This document shows, piece after piece, positions 7,298-18,016 of a stretch of 64,000 bases of DNA (within the stretch, counting starts at the first letter, position 1; every line of letters starts with the position of its first letter). Location of the stretch: contig DATGLS010000012.1 of the NCBI GenBank assembly GCA_035293985.1, positions 186,001 to 250,000 on the forward strand. The letters are read 5' to 3'. Under the pieces are notes generated by a model that worked only from the letters and a program-made list of their open reading frames with translations, was not told the origin of the DNA and searched no databases. This stretch comes from JAVDCA01 sp035293985. GTDB taxonomy: Bacteria > Pseudomonadota > Alphaproteobacteria > Rhizobiales > Xanthobacteraceae. The position numbers and the translations under genes were made by a program.

Positions 7298-9028
7298 ATG
7301 ATTTTCAGTCGCGTAGTCACCAGCGGGACGGCGGCGGCCAGAATGGCCGGCCGCCGTTGCCGCCCTGCCGCGACGCTGCTTGCGACGGCAACGACCCTCC
7401 TCGTGCCGCACGCGCACGCCGCCGATCTTCCGTTCCTCTCGCCGGCGCCGGCCGCCTACTATCGCTGGGAAGGCGGCTACATCGGCGGCAACTTCGGCTA
7501 CGCGTTCGGCCACAGCGACTTCGGCCTCGTCGGTTTTCCTGCCACCTCGTTCGGCGGCGTCATCCCGCCGGTCCCGACGTCGACCCGGGCACCGACCAAT
7601 GGCTTCGTCGGCGGCCTGCAGGCCGGCTACCTGCACCAGATCGACGCCCTCGTGTTCGGCTTCGAAGGCGACTTCACCGTCACTGACGTGTCGGGCGTCT
7701 CGAACGCGTCTGGCACCGCAACCGGCGGCCTCGGCTACGGGCTCAACCAGCGACAGAATGTTCCCTGGCTCTCGACCCTGCGCGGCCGCGTCGGCTGGGC
7801 GCCGAACGACCAATACATGCTCTATGCGAGCGGCGGCCTCGCGCTTGGGGACGTGCGGACGCAGAGCAATCTCACTTTCAACAACGGCCTGACGTTCTCG
7901 GGCTCGCGCGAGGACATCCGCGCCGGCTGGGCCGCGGGCGTCGGCGCCGAATACGCGTTGTCGCCGTCGACCTCGGTCACGCTCGACTATCTGCATTTCG
8001 ATCTCGGCAACGCCACCGTGGTCGGCTTGCCGAACGTCTCGGCGAGCTTCGAGGCGCATACCAGCGCGGCCTTGCATGGCGACATCCTGCGCGTCGGCTT
8101 CAATTATCGCTTCGACCACGACGACATCGCGTTCGCGCACGGCTTCGCCGGCCTCATTCCCCAGGTGCAGACGATCGAAGCCGAATTCGGCACGCGCTAC
8201 TGGTACAGCACCGGCACCATCTCGAAGACGCTCTACGACTTCGACGGCGGCACCATGCTGTCGCGCCTCACCTACACCGATCTCAATGCCGGCACGGCGG
8301 AAGGTTTCGCCCGTTTCGACGATCGCTCGACCAACATCTTCGCCAAGGCCTTCGTCGGCGCCGGCAGCATCGGCACCGGCAGCCTCAAGGACGAGGATTT
8401 CCCGCCCGGCATCAGCCCGTACTCGTCGACCAACAGCATGCAGCACGACGGCAGCCTGCTCTACTTCGCGGGCGACGTCGGCTACAACGTGCTGTGGGGG
8501 CCGAATTACCGGGTGGGCCCGTTCGTCGGCTGGTTCTACCAGCACGAGATCGTCAACGCCTACGGCTGCACGCAGACCGCCGGCAATCCGAACGTCTGCG
8601 CGCCGAACATTCCGACCTCCGCGCTCGGCATCACCGAAAATGCCGAATGGAACGCGCTCCGCCTCGGCATCGCCGGCGAGTACACGTGGAACCGGTTCAA
8701 GTTCAGCGCCGACGCCGCCTGGCTGCCCTGGGTCACGCTCGCCGCCACGGATTCGCATTGGCTGCGCATGCAGCCGATCGCCGGCAACTTCATTGGCGGG
8801 ATTCCCGAAGATGGCAACGGCAATCTCGGTTTCCAGCTCGAGGCGATCGTCAGCTATCTGGTGACTCGCAACTTCAGCCTCGGCGTCGGCGCCCGCTACT
8901 GGCGCATGGAGACGCGCGGCAACGCTCATTTCGAGGACAACATCTACGGCGGTGGCGGCGGCATGCAGGCGATCGATTTCTCCAGCGAACGTTACGGCGG
9001 CTTCGTCCAGGGCGCGTTCAAGTATTGA
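7298..9028 (+). CDS. Two-domain outer-membrane beta-barrel protein
   Basis: Exported outer-membrane protein of 576 aa. A basic N-terminus and hydrophobic segment end at about residue 41 (VPHAHA), consistent with a signal peptide. Residues about 55-272 resemble an Omp25/31-type eight-stranded barrel (YIGGNFGYAFG, ASGGLALGDV) ending in the aromatic strand VGFNYRF. A second beta-rich region, about 285-576, begins QTIEAEFGTRYWYSTG and ends in VQGAFKY with a terminal aromatic residue. Each half therefore ends like a complete barrel, which is unusual. ATG at 7298 is chosen because it precedes the signal peptide directly. It stands alone between two operons. Porin or adhesin roles are possible but unproven. 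Confidence 0.8.
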   Translation: MIFSRVVTSGTAAARMAGRRCRPAATLLATATTLLVPHAHAADLPFLSPAPAAYYRWEGGYIGGNFGYAFGHSDFGLVGFPATSFGGVIPPVPTSTRAPTNGFVGGLQAGYLHQIDALVFGFEGDFTVTDVSGVSNASGTATGGLGYGLNQRQNVPWLSTLRGRVGWAPNDQYMLYASGGLALGDVRTQSNLTFNNGLTFSGSREDIRAGWAAGVGAEYALSPSTSVTLDYLHFDLGNATVVGLPNVSASFEAHTSAALHGDILRVGFNYRFDHDDIAFAHGFAGLIPQVQTIEAEFGTRYWYSTGTISKTLYDFDGGTMLSRLTYTDLNAGTAEGFARFDDRSTNIFAKAFVGAGSIGTGSLKDEDFPPGISPYSSTNSMQHDGSLLYFAGDVGYNVLWGPNYRVGPFVGWFYQHEIVNAYGCTQTAGNPNVCAPNIPTSALGITENAEWNALRLGIAGEYTWNRFKFSADAAWLPWVTLAATDSHWLRMQPIAGNFIGGIPEDGNGNLGFQLEAIVSYLVTRNFSLGVGARYWRMETRGNAHFEDNIYGGGGGMQAIDFSSERYGGFVQGAFKY

Positions 9029-9042
9029 GTTCTCTTCTCTTG

Positions 9043-9162
9043 CCTCTTCCGCAGGGAGAGGTCGACGCGCGCTTGAGCGTCGGGCGAGGGCTGTCGGTGC
9101 CAGAATTGATCGTACGAGCGCCCCTCACCCGGCTCGCTTCGCTCTCCCGTCCGGCGAGAGGG
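9043..9162. repeat. GC-rich palindromic intergenic repeat
   Basis: Two facing blocks, one starting CCTCTTCCGCAGGGAGAGG and the other ending CGGCGAGAGGG, fill the gap between the convergent OMP and Rid genes. They resemble the CTCTCCC-type interspersed repeats seen again at 21098, 29972 and 35245. They may act as a bidirectional transcription stop. Confidence 0.5.
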
Positions 9163-9174
9163 AATGGCGCACCA

Positions 9175-9603
9175 TCACCGCCCGTCCATCCGATACGGCA
9201 CCACCGCCGAGGCCTCGATCTCGACCTTGGCGTCTCCCTCCATCAGCGCGCTCACCTCGACCATGGTCATCGTCGGAAAATGCCGGCCCATGATGGCGCG
9301 ATAGGCCGTGCCGATCTCGGGAAGCCGTGAGAGATATTCCTGCCGGTCGGTGATGTACCAGGTGAGCCGCGTGATGTGCGCCGGCGTGCCGCCGGCCTCG
9401 GCGACGACCGCGACCACGTTGGCGAGCGCCTGGCGGATCTGCGCGACGAAATCCCGGCTCTCGAACTGCTGCTCCGCGTTCCAGCCGATCTGGCCGGCGA
9501 CGAACACCAGCCGTCCCTCGGCGGCGATGCCGTTGGCATAACCCTTGGCGCGCTTCCAGTGCCGCGGGTGGAGAAGCTCGAGCGGCGCGTCATGTTCGCT
9601 CAT
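9175..9603 (-). CDS. RidA/YjgF-family protein
   Basis: Small Rid-superfamily protein, 142 aa, from ATG (MSEHDAPL). Features are GRLVFVAGQIGWNA (about 30-43), QALANVVAVVAEAG and the C-terminal KVEIEASAVVPY. Canonical RidA hydrolyses enamines and imines using an Arg in the RSxVEV segment; here that segment reads FPTMTMVEVSAL, so the Arg appears to be missing and classical RidA deaminase activity is doubtful. It is the last gene of the aminobenzoyl-CoA operon and overlaps the ligase by 4 bases. The pathway is expected to make a cyclic enamine, so a binding or helper role for that intermediate is a reasonable inference. Confidence 0.88.
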   Translation of the reverse strand: MSEHDAPLELLHPRHWKRAKGYANGIAAEGRLVFVAGQIGWNAEQQFESRDFVAQIRQALANVVAVVAEAGGTPAHITRLTWYITDRQEYLSRLPEIGTAYRAIMGRHFPTMTMVEVSALMEGDAKVEIEASAVVPYRMDGR

Positions 9604-11237
9604 CGGCCGGCCTCCGCGCGCAGCCGAAAGCGCTGGACCTTGCCGGTCTGGGTTTTCGGCAGCGCGTCGGTGAAGCGGACGGAGCGCGGATATTTGTAGG
9701 GCGCGATGGTCGCCTTCACGTGATCCTGCAGCCGCTTCGTCGTGTCGGCGTCGCCCGGCACCTCGGGCCGCAGCACCACATGCGCCTGCACGATCTGCCC
9801 GCGCTCGTCATCGGGAATGCCGATCACGGCGCATTCCTTGACGTCGGGATGCGCCAGTAGCGCCGCCTCGACCTCGGGCCCGGCGATGTTGTAGCCGGAC
9901 GAGATGATCATGTCGTCGCTGCGCGCCACGAAGTGGAAGTAGCCCTCGGCGTCCTGCATGAAAGTATCGCCCGTCAGGTTCCAGCCGTCGCGCACGTAGC
10001 TCTTCTGCCGGCTGTCCGCGAGGTAACGGCACCCGGTCGGGCCGCGCACCGCGAGGCGGCCGACCTCGCCGCGCGGTTTTTCCTGCATGGCGTCGTCGAC
10101 GACCTTGGCCTCGTAGCCGCCCACCGGCCGCCCGGTGCGCGCCGGCGCGGCGTCGCCGATCCGGTTGGAGATGAAGATGTGCAGCATCTCGGTCGAGCCG
10201 ATGCCGTCGAGGATCGGCTTGCCGGTCTTCGCCACCCAGTCCTTGAAGACCGGCGCCGGCAGCGTCTCGCCGGCCGACACCGCGAGGCGCAGCGACGAGA
10301 GATCCGCGCCGCCGGCCATCGCGGCCAGCATCACCCGGTAGGCGGTCGGCGCCGTGAACGAGATCGTCGCTTTATATGTCTCGATGATCTCGATCATGTT
10401 GGCGGGCGAGGCGTTCTCCAAGAGCGTCGCGGTCGCGCCGAAGCGCAGCGGAAAGATCGCGAGCCCGCCGAGGCCGAACGTGAAGGCGAGGGGCGGCGAG
10501 CCGACGAACACGTCGTCGGGCGTCACCTGCAGGATCTCCTTGGCGTAGGTGTCCGCGATCAGCAGCAGGTCGCGGTGGAAGTGCATCGTCGCCTTCGGCT
10601 CGCCGGTGGTGCCGGACGTGAAGCCGAGCAGCGCCACGTCGTCGCGTCCGGTCTTCACGGCATCGAAGCGGACCGGCTTGCTCAGCGCGATGCGGTCGAG
10701 CTCGGCGTCGTGGTTGGCGGTGCCGTCGAAGCCGATCACCTTGGTGAGGAAGCGGCTGCCCTTGGCGCAGGCGACCAGCTCGTCCATCAGCCGCGTGTCG
10801 CACAGCGCGAGCCCGATCTCGGCCTTGTCGACGATCTTGGCGAGCTCGCCGGCGCGCAGCATCGGCATGGTGTTGACGACGACGGCGCCCGCCTTGGTGG
10901 CCGCGAGCCAGCACGCCACCATGGCGGGGTTGTTGGCCGAACGGATCAGCACGCGGTTGCCCGGTCGGACGCCGTAATTCTCGACCAGCGCATGCGCGAT
11001 CCGGTTGGTCCAGTCGGCGAGCTCCTTGTAGGTGCGCCGGCGGCCATTGCCGATCAGCGCGTCGTGGTCGCCGAAACCGCGCTCGACCATGCGGTCGGTC
11101 AGCTCTACGGCCGCATTGATCTCGTCCGGATAGGGGAAGCCATCGAGCAGGAGATCCGGCCACTGATCCGTCGGGGGAAGGTTGTCGCGCGCGAAGGTGT
11201 CCACGTGTGCCGTGGGACCAAGCATGGATGCAGGCAT
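9600..11237 (-). CDS. 2-Aminobenzoate (or benzoate-type) CoA ligase
   Basis: ANL-superfamily acyl-CoA synthetase, 545 aa, forming an aryl-CoA from the acid, ATP and CoA via an acyl-adenylate. The phosphate loop GFTSGTTGEPKATMHFHRD (about 205-223), the adenylate motif DGWNLTGDTF, the hinge RSDDMIISSGYNI and the C-terminal Lys in LPKTQTGKVQRF are all present. The N-terminus (GPTAHVDTFARDNLPP) resembles 2-aminobenzoate-CoA ligases. Start 11237 is preferred because GGGAGG lies 6 bases upstream, whereas the ATG at 11243 abuts it. It activates the substrate for the monooxygenase in the same operon. Salicylate is the main alternative substrate. Confidence 0.85.
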   Translation of the reverse strand: MPASMLGPTAHVDTFARDNLPPTDQWPDLLLDGFPYPDEINAAVELTDRMVERGFGDHDALIGNGRRRTYKELADWTNRIAHALVENYGVRPGNRVLIRSANNPAMVACWLAATKAGAVVVNTMPMLRAGELAKIVDKAEIGLALCDTRLMDELVACAKGSRFLTKVIGFDGTANHDAELDRIALSKPVRFDAVKTGRDDVALLGFTSGTTGEPKATMHFHRDLLLIADTYAKEILQVTPDDVFVGSPPLAFTFGLGGLAIFPLRFGATATLLENASPANMIEIIETYKATISFTAPTAYRVMLAAMAGGADLSSLRLAVSAGETLPAPVFKDWVAKTGKPILDGIGSTEMLHIFISNRIGDAAPARTGRPVGGYEAKVVDDAMQEKPRGEVGRLAVRGPTGCRYLADSRQKSYVRDGWNLTGDTFMQDAEGYFHFVARSDDMIISSGYNIAGPEVEAALLAHPDVKECAVIGIPDDERGQIVQAHVVLRPEVPGDADTTKRLQDHVKATIAPYKYPRSVRFTDALPKTQTGKVQRFRLRAEAGR

Positions 11238-11239
11238 GA

Positions 11240-12397
11240 TCATCCTCCCGAAAGCACTTGCCGCGCGATCACGACCTTCTGCACCTCGGACGCGCCCTCA
11301 TAGATCCGCAGCGCCCTAATGTCGCGATAGAGGCCCTCGACGATGTGGCCGCGGCGCACGCCGTCGGCGCCGTGGATTTGCACCGTCTTGTCGATGACGC
11401 ACTGCGCTCGCTCGGTGGCGAACAGCTTGGCCATCGCGGCCTCGCGGGTGACGCGACGCGCGCCCAGATCCTTGGCCCAGGCGGCGCGATAGACGAGCAG
11501 CGCCGCGGCATCGACGTCGACCGCCATCTCGGCGATGCTCGCCTGCACCATCTGCAGGTCGGCGAGTGGCGCGCCGAACAGCTTGCGTCCGCCGGCACGC
11601 GCGACCGCCTCATCGAGCGCGCGGCGGGCAAAGCCAAGCGCGGCCGCGCCGACCGTGGTGCGAAAGACGTCGAGGGTCGCCATGGCGATGCGGAAGCCGT
11701 CCCCCGGCTTGCCGATCATCGCGTCGGTCGGCACGCGCGCATGGTCGAACCGGATGCGGGCGAGGGGATGCGGCGCGATGACGTCGATGCGTTCGGCGAC
11801 CGAGAAGCCGGCCACATCCGCCGGCACCACGAAGGCGGAAATCCCTTTGGCGCCGGGCGCCTCGCCGGTGCGGGCGAACACCACGTAGAGGTCGGCGATG
11901 CCGCCGTTCGAGATCCAGGTCTTCTCGCCGTCGAGCACGTAATCGCCGCCGTCGTGCCGCGCCGTCATGGCAATGTTGGCGACGTCCGAGCCCGATTGCG
12001 CCTCCGACAGCGCGAATGCCGCAATCGCGGTCCCGGCGCGTGTGCGCGTCAGCCACCGCCGCTGCGCCGCCGTGCCGAACAGGCCGATGGCGCCGGCGCC
12101 GAGTCCCTGCATCGCGAAGGCGAAATCGGCGAGGGCGTCGTGGCGCGCCAGCGTCTCGCGCATCAGGCAGAGCGTGCGCACATCGAGCGCGCGAGGTGCG
12201 TCGCCCACGTCGGGATCGATGGCGGAATGTTCGAGCCAGCCGTCGCGGCCGAGCGCCGCGACGAGCGCGCGGCAGGCGGCATCGACGTCGCCATGGTCGA
12301 TCGGCAGGTGCGCCCGGCACCAGGTCTCGATCGCGGCTGCGAGCTCGCGGTGCCGCGTTTCGAAGAATGGCCAGGCCAGGAAGCTCGAGTCCGCCAT
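11240..12397 (-). CDS. Acyl-CoA dehydrogenase
   Basis: FAD-dependent acyl-CoA dehydrogenase, 385 aa, catalysing alpha,beta-desaturation of a CoA thioester with electrons passed to ETF. Conserved segments are LSEAQSGSDVANIAMTA (about 140), TWISNGGIADLYVVFART (about 170) and the C-terminal IYEGASEVQKVVIARQVL carrying the presumed catalytic Glu. The start at MADSSFLAW overlaps the hydratase stop as ATGA. In this operon it would act on the ring-opened or reduced cyclic CoA intermediate after the monooxygenase/reductase step, in beta-oxidation fashion. The exact acyl substrate is inferred from context only. Confidence 0.9.
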   Translation of the reverse strand: MADSSFLAWPFFETRHRELAAAIETWCRAHLPIDHGDVDAACRALVAALGRDGWLEHSAIDPDVGDAPRALDVRTLCLMRETLARHDALADFAFAMQGLGAGAIGLFGTAAQRRWLTRTRAGTAIAAFALSEAQSGSDVANIAMTARHDGGDYVLDGEKTWISNGGIADLYVVFARTGEAPGAKGISAFVVPADVAGFSVAERIDVIAPHPLARIRFDHARVPTDAMIGKPGDGFRIAMATLDVFRTTVGAAALGFARRALDEAVARAGGRKLFGAPLADLQMVQASIAEMAVDVDAAALLVYRAAWAKDLGARRVTREAAMAKLFATERAQCVIDKTVQIHGADGVRRGHIVEGLYRDIRALRIYEGASEVQKVVIARQVLSGG

Positions 12398-13209
12398 CAG
12401 TTGCCCTCGAACACGGGACGCTCCTTGGCGACGAACGCCCGGTACGCGCGGGCGAAATCCTCGGTCTGCATGCAGATCGCCTGCGCCTGTGCCTCGGCCT
12501 CGATCGCCTGCTCGAGGCTCATCGACCATTCCGCATTGAGCTGCGTCTTGGTGATGCCGTGGGCGAATGTCGGCCCGGCCGCGAGGGTGCGCGCCAGCGC
12601 CATCGCCTCGCTCTCGAGGGCGTCGGCGCCGACCAGCCGGTTGAAGAAGCCCCAACGCTCGCCTTCTTGCGCCGTCATGGTGCGCCCGGTGTAGAGGAGC
12701 TCGGCGGCGCGGCCCTGGCCGATGATGCGCGGCAGCACAGCGCAGGCGCCCATGTCGCAGCCTGCAAGACCGACACGGGTGAACAGGAAGGCGGTTTTCG
12801 CGTCCGGCGTCGCGAGACGGACGTCGGAGGCCATCGCGATGATCGCCCCGGCGCCGACGGCGACGCCGTCGATCGCGGCGATGATCGGCTTGCCGCAGCC
12901 GAGCATCGCCTTGACGAGGTCGCCGGTCATGCGCGTGAAGGCGAGCAGGCTTTTCATGTCCATGGCGACGAGGGGGCCGATGATGTCGCGCACGTCGCCG
13001 CCCGAGCAGAAATTCCCGCCGTTGGGCAGAAACACCACGGCGGCGACGTCGTCGGCATCGCGCAGCGCGCGGAACGTGTCGCGCAGCTCGGCATAGGACT
13101 CGAAGGTCAGCGGGTTCTTGCGCTCCGGCCGGTTGAGCCGGATGACGGCGACGTCGCCGTCCATCCGCCAGAGAAAATGCCTGGGCGCGAGCGTGGATAG
13201 TTTCGTCAT
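12397..13209 (-). CDS. Enoyl-CoA hydratase/isomerase family protein
   Basis: Crotonase-fold enzyme of 270 aa. Typical features are VIRLNRPERKNPLTFESY (about 22), the oxyanion-hole segment GGNFCSGGDVRDIIG (about 65) and ASDVRLATPDAKTAFLFTRVGLAGCDMGACAVLPRIIG with the second oxyanion loop. It likely hydrates an unsaturated or cyclic CoA intermediate of the aminobenzoyl-CoA pathway, or hydrolyses the ring. The start (MTKLSTLAPRH) overlaps the MarR stop by 4 bases, so it is co-translated with the operon. The crotonase family also contains ring hydrolases and isomerases, so the precise step is unassigned. Confidence 0.88.
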   Translation of the reverse strand: MTKLSTLAPRHFLWRMDGDVAVIRLNRPERKNPLTFESYAELRDTFRALRDADDVAAVVFLPNGGNFCSGGDVRDIIGPLVAMDMKSLLAFTRMTGDLVKAMLGCGKPIIAAIDGVAVGAGAIIAMASDVRLATPDAKTAFLFTRVGLAGCDMGACAVLPRIIGQGRAAELLYTGRTMTAQEGERWGFFNRLVGADALESEAMALARTLAAGPTFAHGITKTQLNAEWSMSLEQAIEAEAQAQAICMQTEDFARAYRAFVAKERPVFEGN

Positions 13210-13682
13210 GCGTCGCTCTCCCAGTCGCTCCGAAACGCTTTCAGCTTGGCCGACAGCTGCTCGGCCTCGCGCGCCGTGACACCGCCGAGCAGGCGGTCGA
13301 TCCAGCCTTCGTGCGCGGCCGACATCGCCGCAAAGGCGGAGCGGCCCCTGGCGGTGAGGCGCACGAACGAGGTGCGGCGATCGCCGTTGCGCTGCGCGCG
13401 CACCACGAAGCCATCCGCGACCAGGCGATCGACGATGCCCGTGACGTTGCCGTTGGAGACGAGCAGAAAGCGCGAGATCTCGCTCATCAGCATGCCGTCG
13501 GGCGCGCGCCAGAGCGCCGCCATTACGTCGAACCGCGGCATCGTGACGTTGAACTGCTGCTTGAAGCGCTCGCGCGTCTGCGCTTCCACCATGCGGGTCG
13601 CCCGCAGCAGGCGAACCCACAGGCGCAGCCGCGCCTTGCTGTCGCTGTCGCGGCGTACCGTCGCGGATGCAGCACGGGTCAT
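13206..13682 (-). CDS. MarR-family transcriptional regulator
   Basis: Winged-helix regulator of 158 aa encoded inside the operon. MarR features are LRLWVRLLRATRMVE, VMAALWRAPDGMLMSEISRFLLVSNGNVTGIVDRLVADGFV (helix-turn-helix and recognition helix, about 50-95) and RNGDRRTSFVRLTARGR in the wing. GGGAG lies upstream of the ATG, which overlaps the SDR stop. MarR proteins of CoA-dependent aromatic pathways commonly repress their operon until the aryl-CoA ligand binds; the 36-bp palindrome at 16802-16837 is the likely target. Regulation by 2-aminobenzoyl-CoA is inference. Confidence 0.92.
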   Translation of the reverse strand: MTRAASATVRRDSDSKARLRLWVRLLRATRMVEAQTRERFKQQFNVTMPRFDVMAALWRAPDGMLMSEISRFLLVSNGNVTGIVDRLVADGFVVRAQRNGDRRTSFVRLTARGRSAFAAMSAAHEGWIDRLLGGVTAREAEQLSAKLKAFRSDWESDA

Positions 13683-14440
13683 GTCTCTTCTCCCGGGATG
13701 GAGATCGCCCGCCCGGTGATCGAGGCGCCCGCAGGGCCGCACAGTCGCAGCACCGCGGCGGCGACCTCGTCGGGCGTGGCCAAGCGGCCTTGCGGATTGC
13801 CGGCGGCGAGCGAGGCGCGCACCTCGGCGGCGTCGCGCCCGGTCGTGGCCGCGATGCGGTCGATCGATTCCGCCAGCATCCCGGTCTCGGTGAAGCCTGG
13901 GCAGACCGCATTGACCGTGACGCCGGCCGACGCCGTCTCGAGCGCCAGCGCGCGCATGAGGCCGATCACGCCATGCTTGGCGGCCACATACGGCGCCACA
14001 TAGGCATAACCCTCGAGCCCGGCGGTCGATGCGATGAACACGATCCGCCCGAAGCCGCGCGCTCGCATGCCGGCGAGCGCCGGCTTGACCGCCAGGAACG
14101 CCCCGGTGAGGTTCACGGCGAGCGTCGCGTTCCACAGTTCGAGCGAGGTCTTGTGCGCCGGCGCGCTCTGCGCCGCGCCCGCATTGGCGACGACCATGTC
14201 GATGGGCTCGTCCGTCCCCTCCGCGTTTTGGTGAATCGCGGTCATCGCGGCTTCGTCAGTGACGTCGGCCATGACCGTGCGAATGGTCGCCGCGCCGGCC
14301 GCCACCGTCCGCAATGGCTCCGACCTCCGGCCGCAGATCGTCACCATCGCGCCTGCGCCCGCGAGCGCGCGCGCAATGGCGGCGCCGATGCCGGTGCCGC
14401 CGCCGGTCACCAAGGCATGTCGGCCCGCAAGGGTGCTCAT
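13679..14440 (-). CDS. SDR-family NAD(P)-dependent oxidoreductase
   Basis: Classical short-chain dehydrogenase/reductase, 253 aa. Cofactor motif TGGGTGIG (about 12-19), NAG in VVANAGAAQS (about 82), the catalytic Ser in FIASTAGLEG and YVAAKHG supplying Tyr-x-x-x-Lys (about 150) are present, followed by PGFTETGM. It probably oxidises a 3-hydroxyacyl-CoA or reduces a ring ketone made by the bifunctional monooxygenase. The start at MSTLAGRH is chosen over an upstream Arg-rich extension. It lies 13 bases downstream of the bifunctional enzyme gene and overlaps MarR. Confidence 0.9.
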   Translation of the reverse strand: MSTLAGRHALVTGGGTGIGAAIARALAGAGAMVTICGRRSEPLRTVAAGAATIRTVMADVTDEAAMTAIHQNAEGTDEPIDMVVANAGAAQSAPAHKTSLELWNATLAVNLTGAFLAVKPALAGMRARGFGRIVFIASTAGLEGYAYVAPYVAAKHGVIGLMRALALETASAGVTVNAVCPGFTETGMLAESIDRIAATTGRDAAEVRASLAAGNPQGRLATPDEVAAAVLRLCGPAGASITGRAISIPGEET

Positions 14441-14453
14441 CGGACGCTCATCA

Positions 14454-16748
<2,295 letters not shown>

Positions 16749-16801
16749 GCCGTGCCGTCCTTCTCGCCGAGGAAGCGGGTTTATGATGGCAGGTCAAAGG
16801 C

Positions 16802-16837
16802 AATATTTCAAGCTTAAATATTTAAGCTTGAAATATT
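16802..16837. promoter_or_regulatory. 36-bp perfect palindrome, probable MarR operator
   Basis: A perfect 36-bp dyad, A/T-rich in a GC-rich region, centred between 16819 and 16820 and 54 bases upstream of the bifunctional enzyme start. Each half contains AAGCTT within a near-palindrome (ATTTCAAGCTTAAAT), the two AAGCTT centres being 14 bp apart, so two dimers might bind side by side. It lies in the spacer between the aminobenzoyl-CoA operon and the 3' end of a LysR gene. The operon-encoded MarR protein is the natural candidate ligand. Confidence 0.7.
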
Positions 16838-16944
16838 AGGTCCCGGTGGACGGCGGACGCGTTCAGTGTTGATCGTTGAGCGTCATTGCGCGGGGCGCCT
16901 AAGCCCGGCGAAGCCATCTTGGGCCGCGTGCTCCGCGCCCACCA

Positions 16945-17883
16945 TCACCGCCCATTCGCCAGATTCCTGCAGACCTCGACGCTTGCCTGCTCGAAGAGCT
17001 TGACCGCGCCGCCCACCCGACGCTTCTTCAGCGTGATGGCGGCGATCGGCTGCAAGCTGTCGTGCAGGTCGACGTCGAGCGCACGCAGCCATGCCCGCTC
17101 CGCCGGCGAGCGGAGCATCTGCGCCGGCAGGATGGTCAGGAAGCCGCCGCTCGCCAGAAGATCGAGCCGCATGTGAATCGAGATCGTCGTCACCACCACC
17201 AGCGGCAACGGCAGCTTTCGGCGGCGAAACAGATCGACCACGGTGCGGCCGAGAAACGAGTCGGCCGGCGAGAGGGTCCAGCGCTCGTTCATCAGGTCGG
17301 CCAGGCTGAGCTTCTTGCGACCGAGGAGTGGGTGACCACGCGCCGCCATCACGGCAAGTGGCGACTTGAACAGGGGCTGAACGCCGAGATCGTCGGCCAT
17401 CGGCGACGCGGTCCAGCGTGCCACCACCACATCACGCGCCCGCTGGCGCAACTCGCCGATCAGGGTGTCCAGGTCGCTGACCAACACGTCGTAGCCGACG
17501 CGTGGATACTTCTTCACGAGGTGGCTGATGATTTGCGATACTACGCTCGCCACCGGCTCGGCCGTGCCGATCTTGACGATACCTCGGGTAGGGTCGGACA
17601 GGCGCTCGATATCCGCAACGCCCTGGCCGATCTCGTCGAAGACGACCCTCGTGCGCTCGATGAGCAGACGGCCGGCTTCCGTCAATGCGACGCCGCGCGC
17701 CGACCGATCGAGCAACGACGTCGCCAGAACGTGCTCCATGTCGGAGACCGCTTTCGAGATGGCGGGCTGGGACAACGCGAGGCGTTCCGATGCCTTGGCC
17801 ATACTGCCGACCTCGGCGACGGTCTGCAGCGTGTGCAGATCCTTCAGGCGCAGTCGGCGTCCGATGCGGTTGTCCCATTTCAT
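16945..17883 (-). CDS. LysR-family transcriptional regulator
   Basis: LysR-type regulator, 312 aa from the ATG of MKWDNRIGRR. The N-terminal helix-turn-helix reads LKDLHTLQTVAEVGSMAKASERLALSQPAISKAVSDMEHVL (about 12-52), followed by a periplasmic-binding-protein-like effector domain. An earlier in-frame ATG at 17919 lies within the inverted repeat 17911-17922, so that stretch is more likely promoter than coding. It is divergent from a Bug/O-methyltransferase operon, the classic LysR arrangement, and presumably controls it. The effector is unknown; the ligand of the adjacent Bug protein is a candidate. Confidence 0.9.
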   Translation of the reverse strand: MKWDNRIGRRLRLKDLHTLQTVAEVGSMAKASERLALSQPAISKAVSDMEHVLATSLLDRSARGVALTEAGRLLIERTRVVFDEIGQGVADIERLSDPTRGIVKIGTAEPVASVVSQIISHLVKKYPRVGYDVLVSDLDTLIGELRQRARDVVVARWTASPMADDLGVQPLFKSPLAVMAARGHPLLGRKKLSLADLMNERWTLSPADSFLGRTVVDLFRRRKLPLPLVVVTTISIHMRLDLLASGGFLTILPAQMLRSPAERAWLRALDVDLHDSLQPIAAITLKKRRVGGAVKLFEQASVEVCRNLANGR

Positions 17884-17910
17884 CGTGGGTTCACCAGGGG
17901 TTATAGGCCG

Positions 17911-17922
17911 ATAATTCATTAT
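17911..17922. promoter_or_regulatory. Inverted repeat ATAAT-TC-ATTAT in LysR/Bug divergent spacer
   Basis: Five-base perfect arms flank TC in the 133-bp spacer between divergent lysR and Bug genes. The spacer also has two TTATAG copies at 17901 and 17932. This is a plausible LysR binding region; it is too short to be certain. Confidence 0.4.
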
Positions 17923-18016
17923 GACTTGTCGTTATAGCATCGTCGAGAGAAAGTGGTGACTGTCAGGGTCCGGCCGGCCCGTCACTCCAGCGATTGCGCT
18001 CTCAACGGAGGATGCC

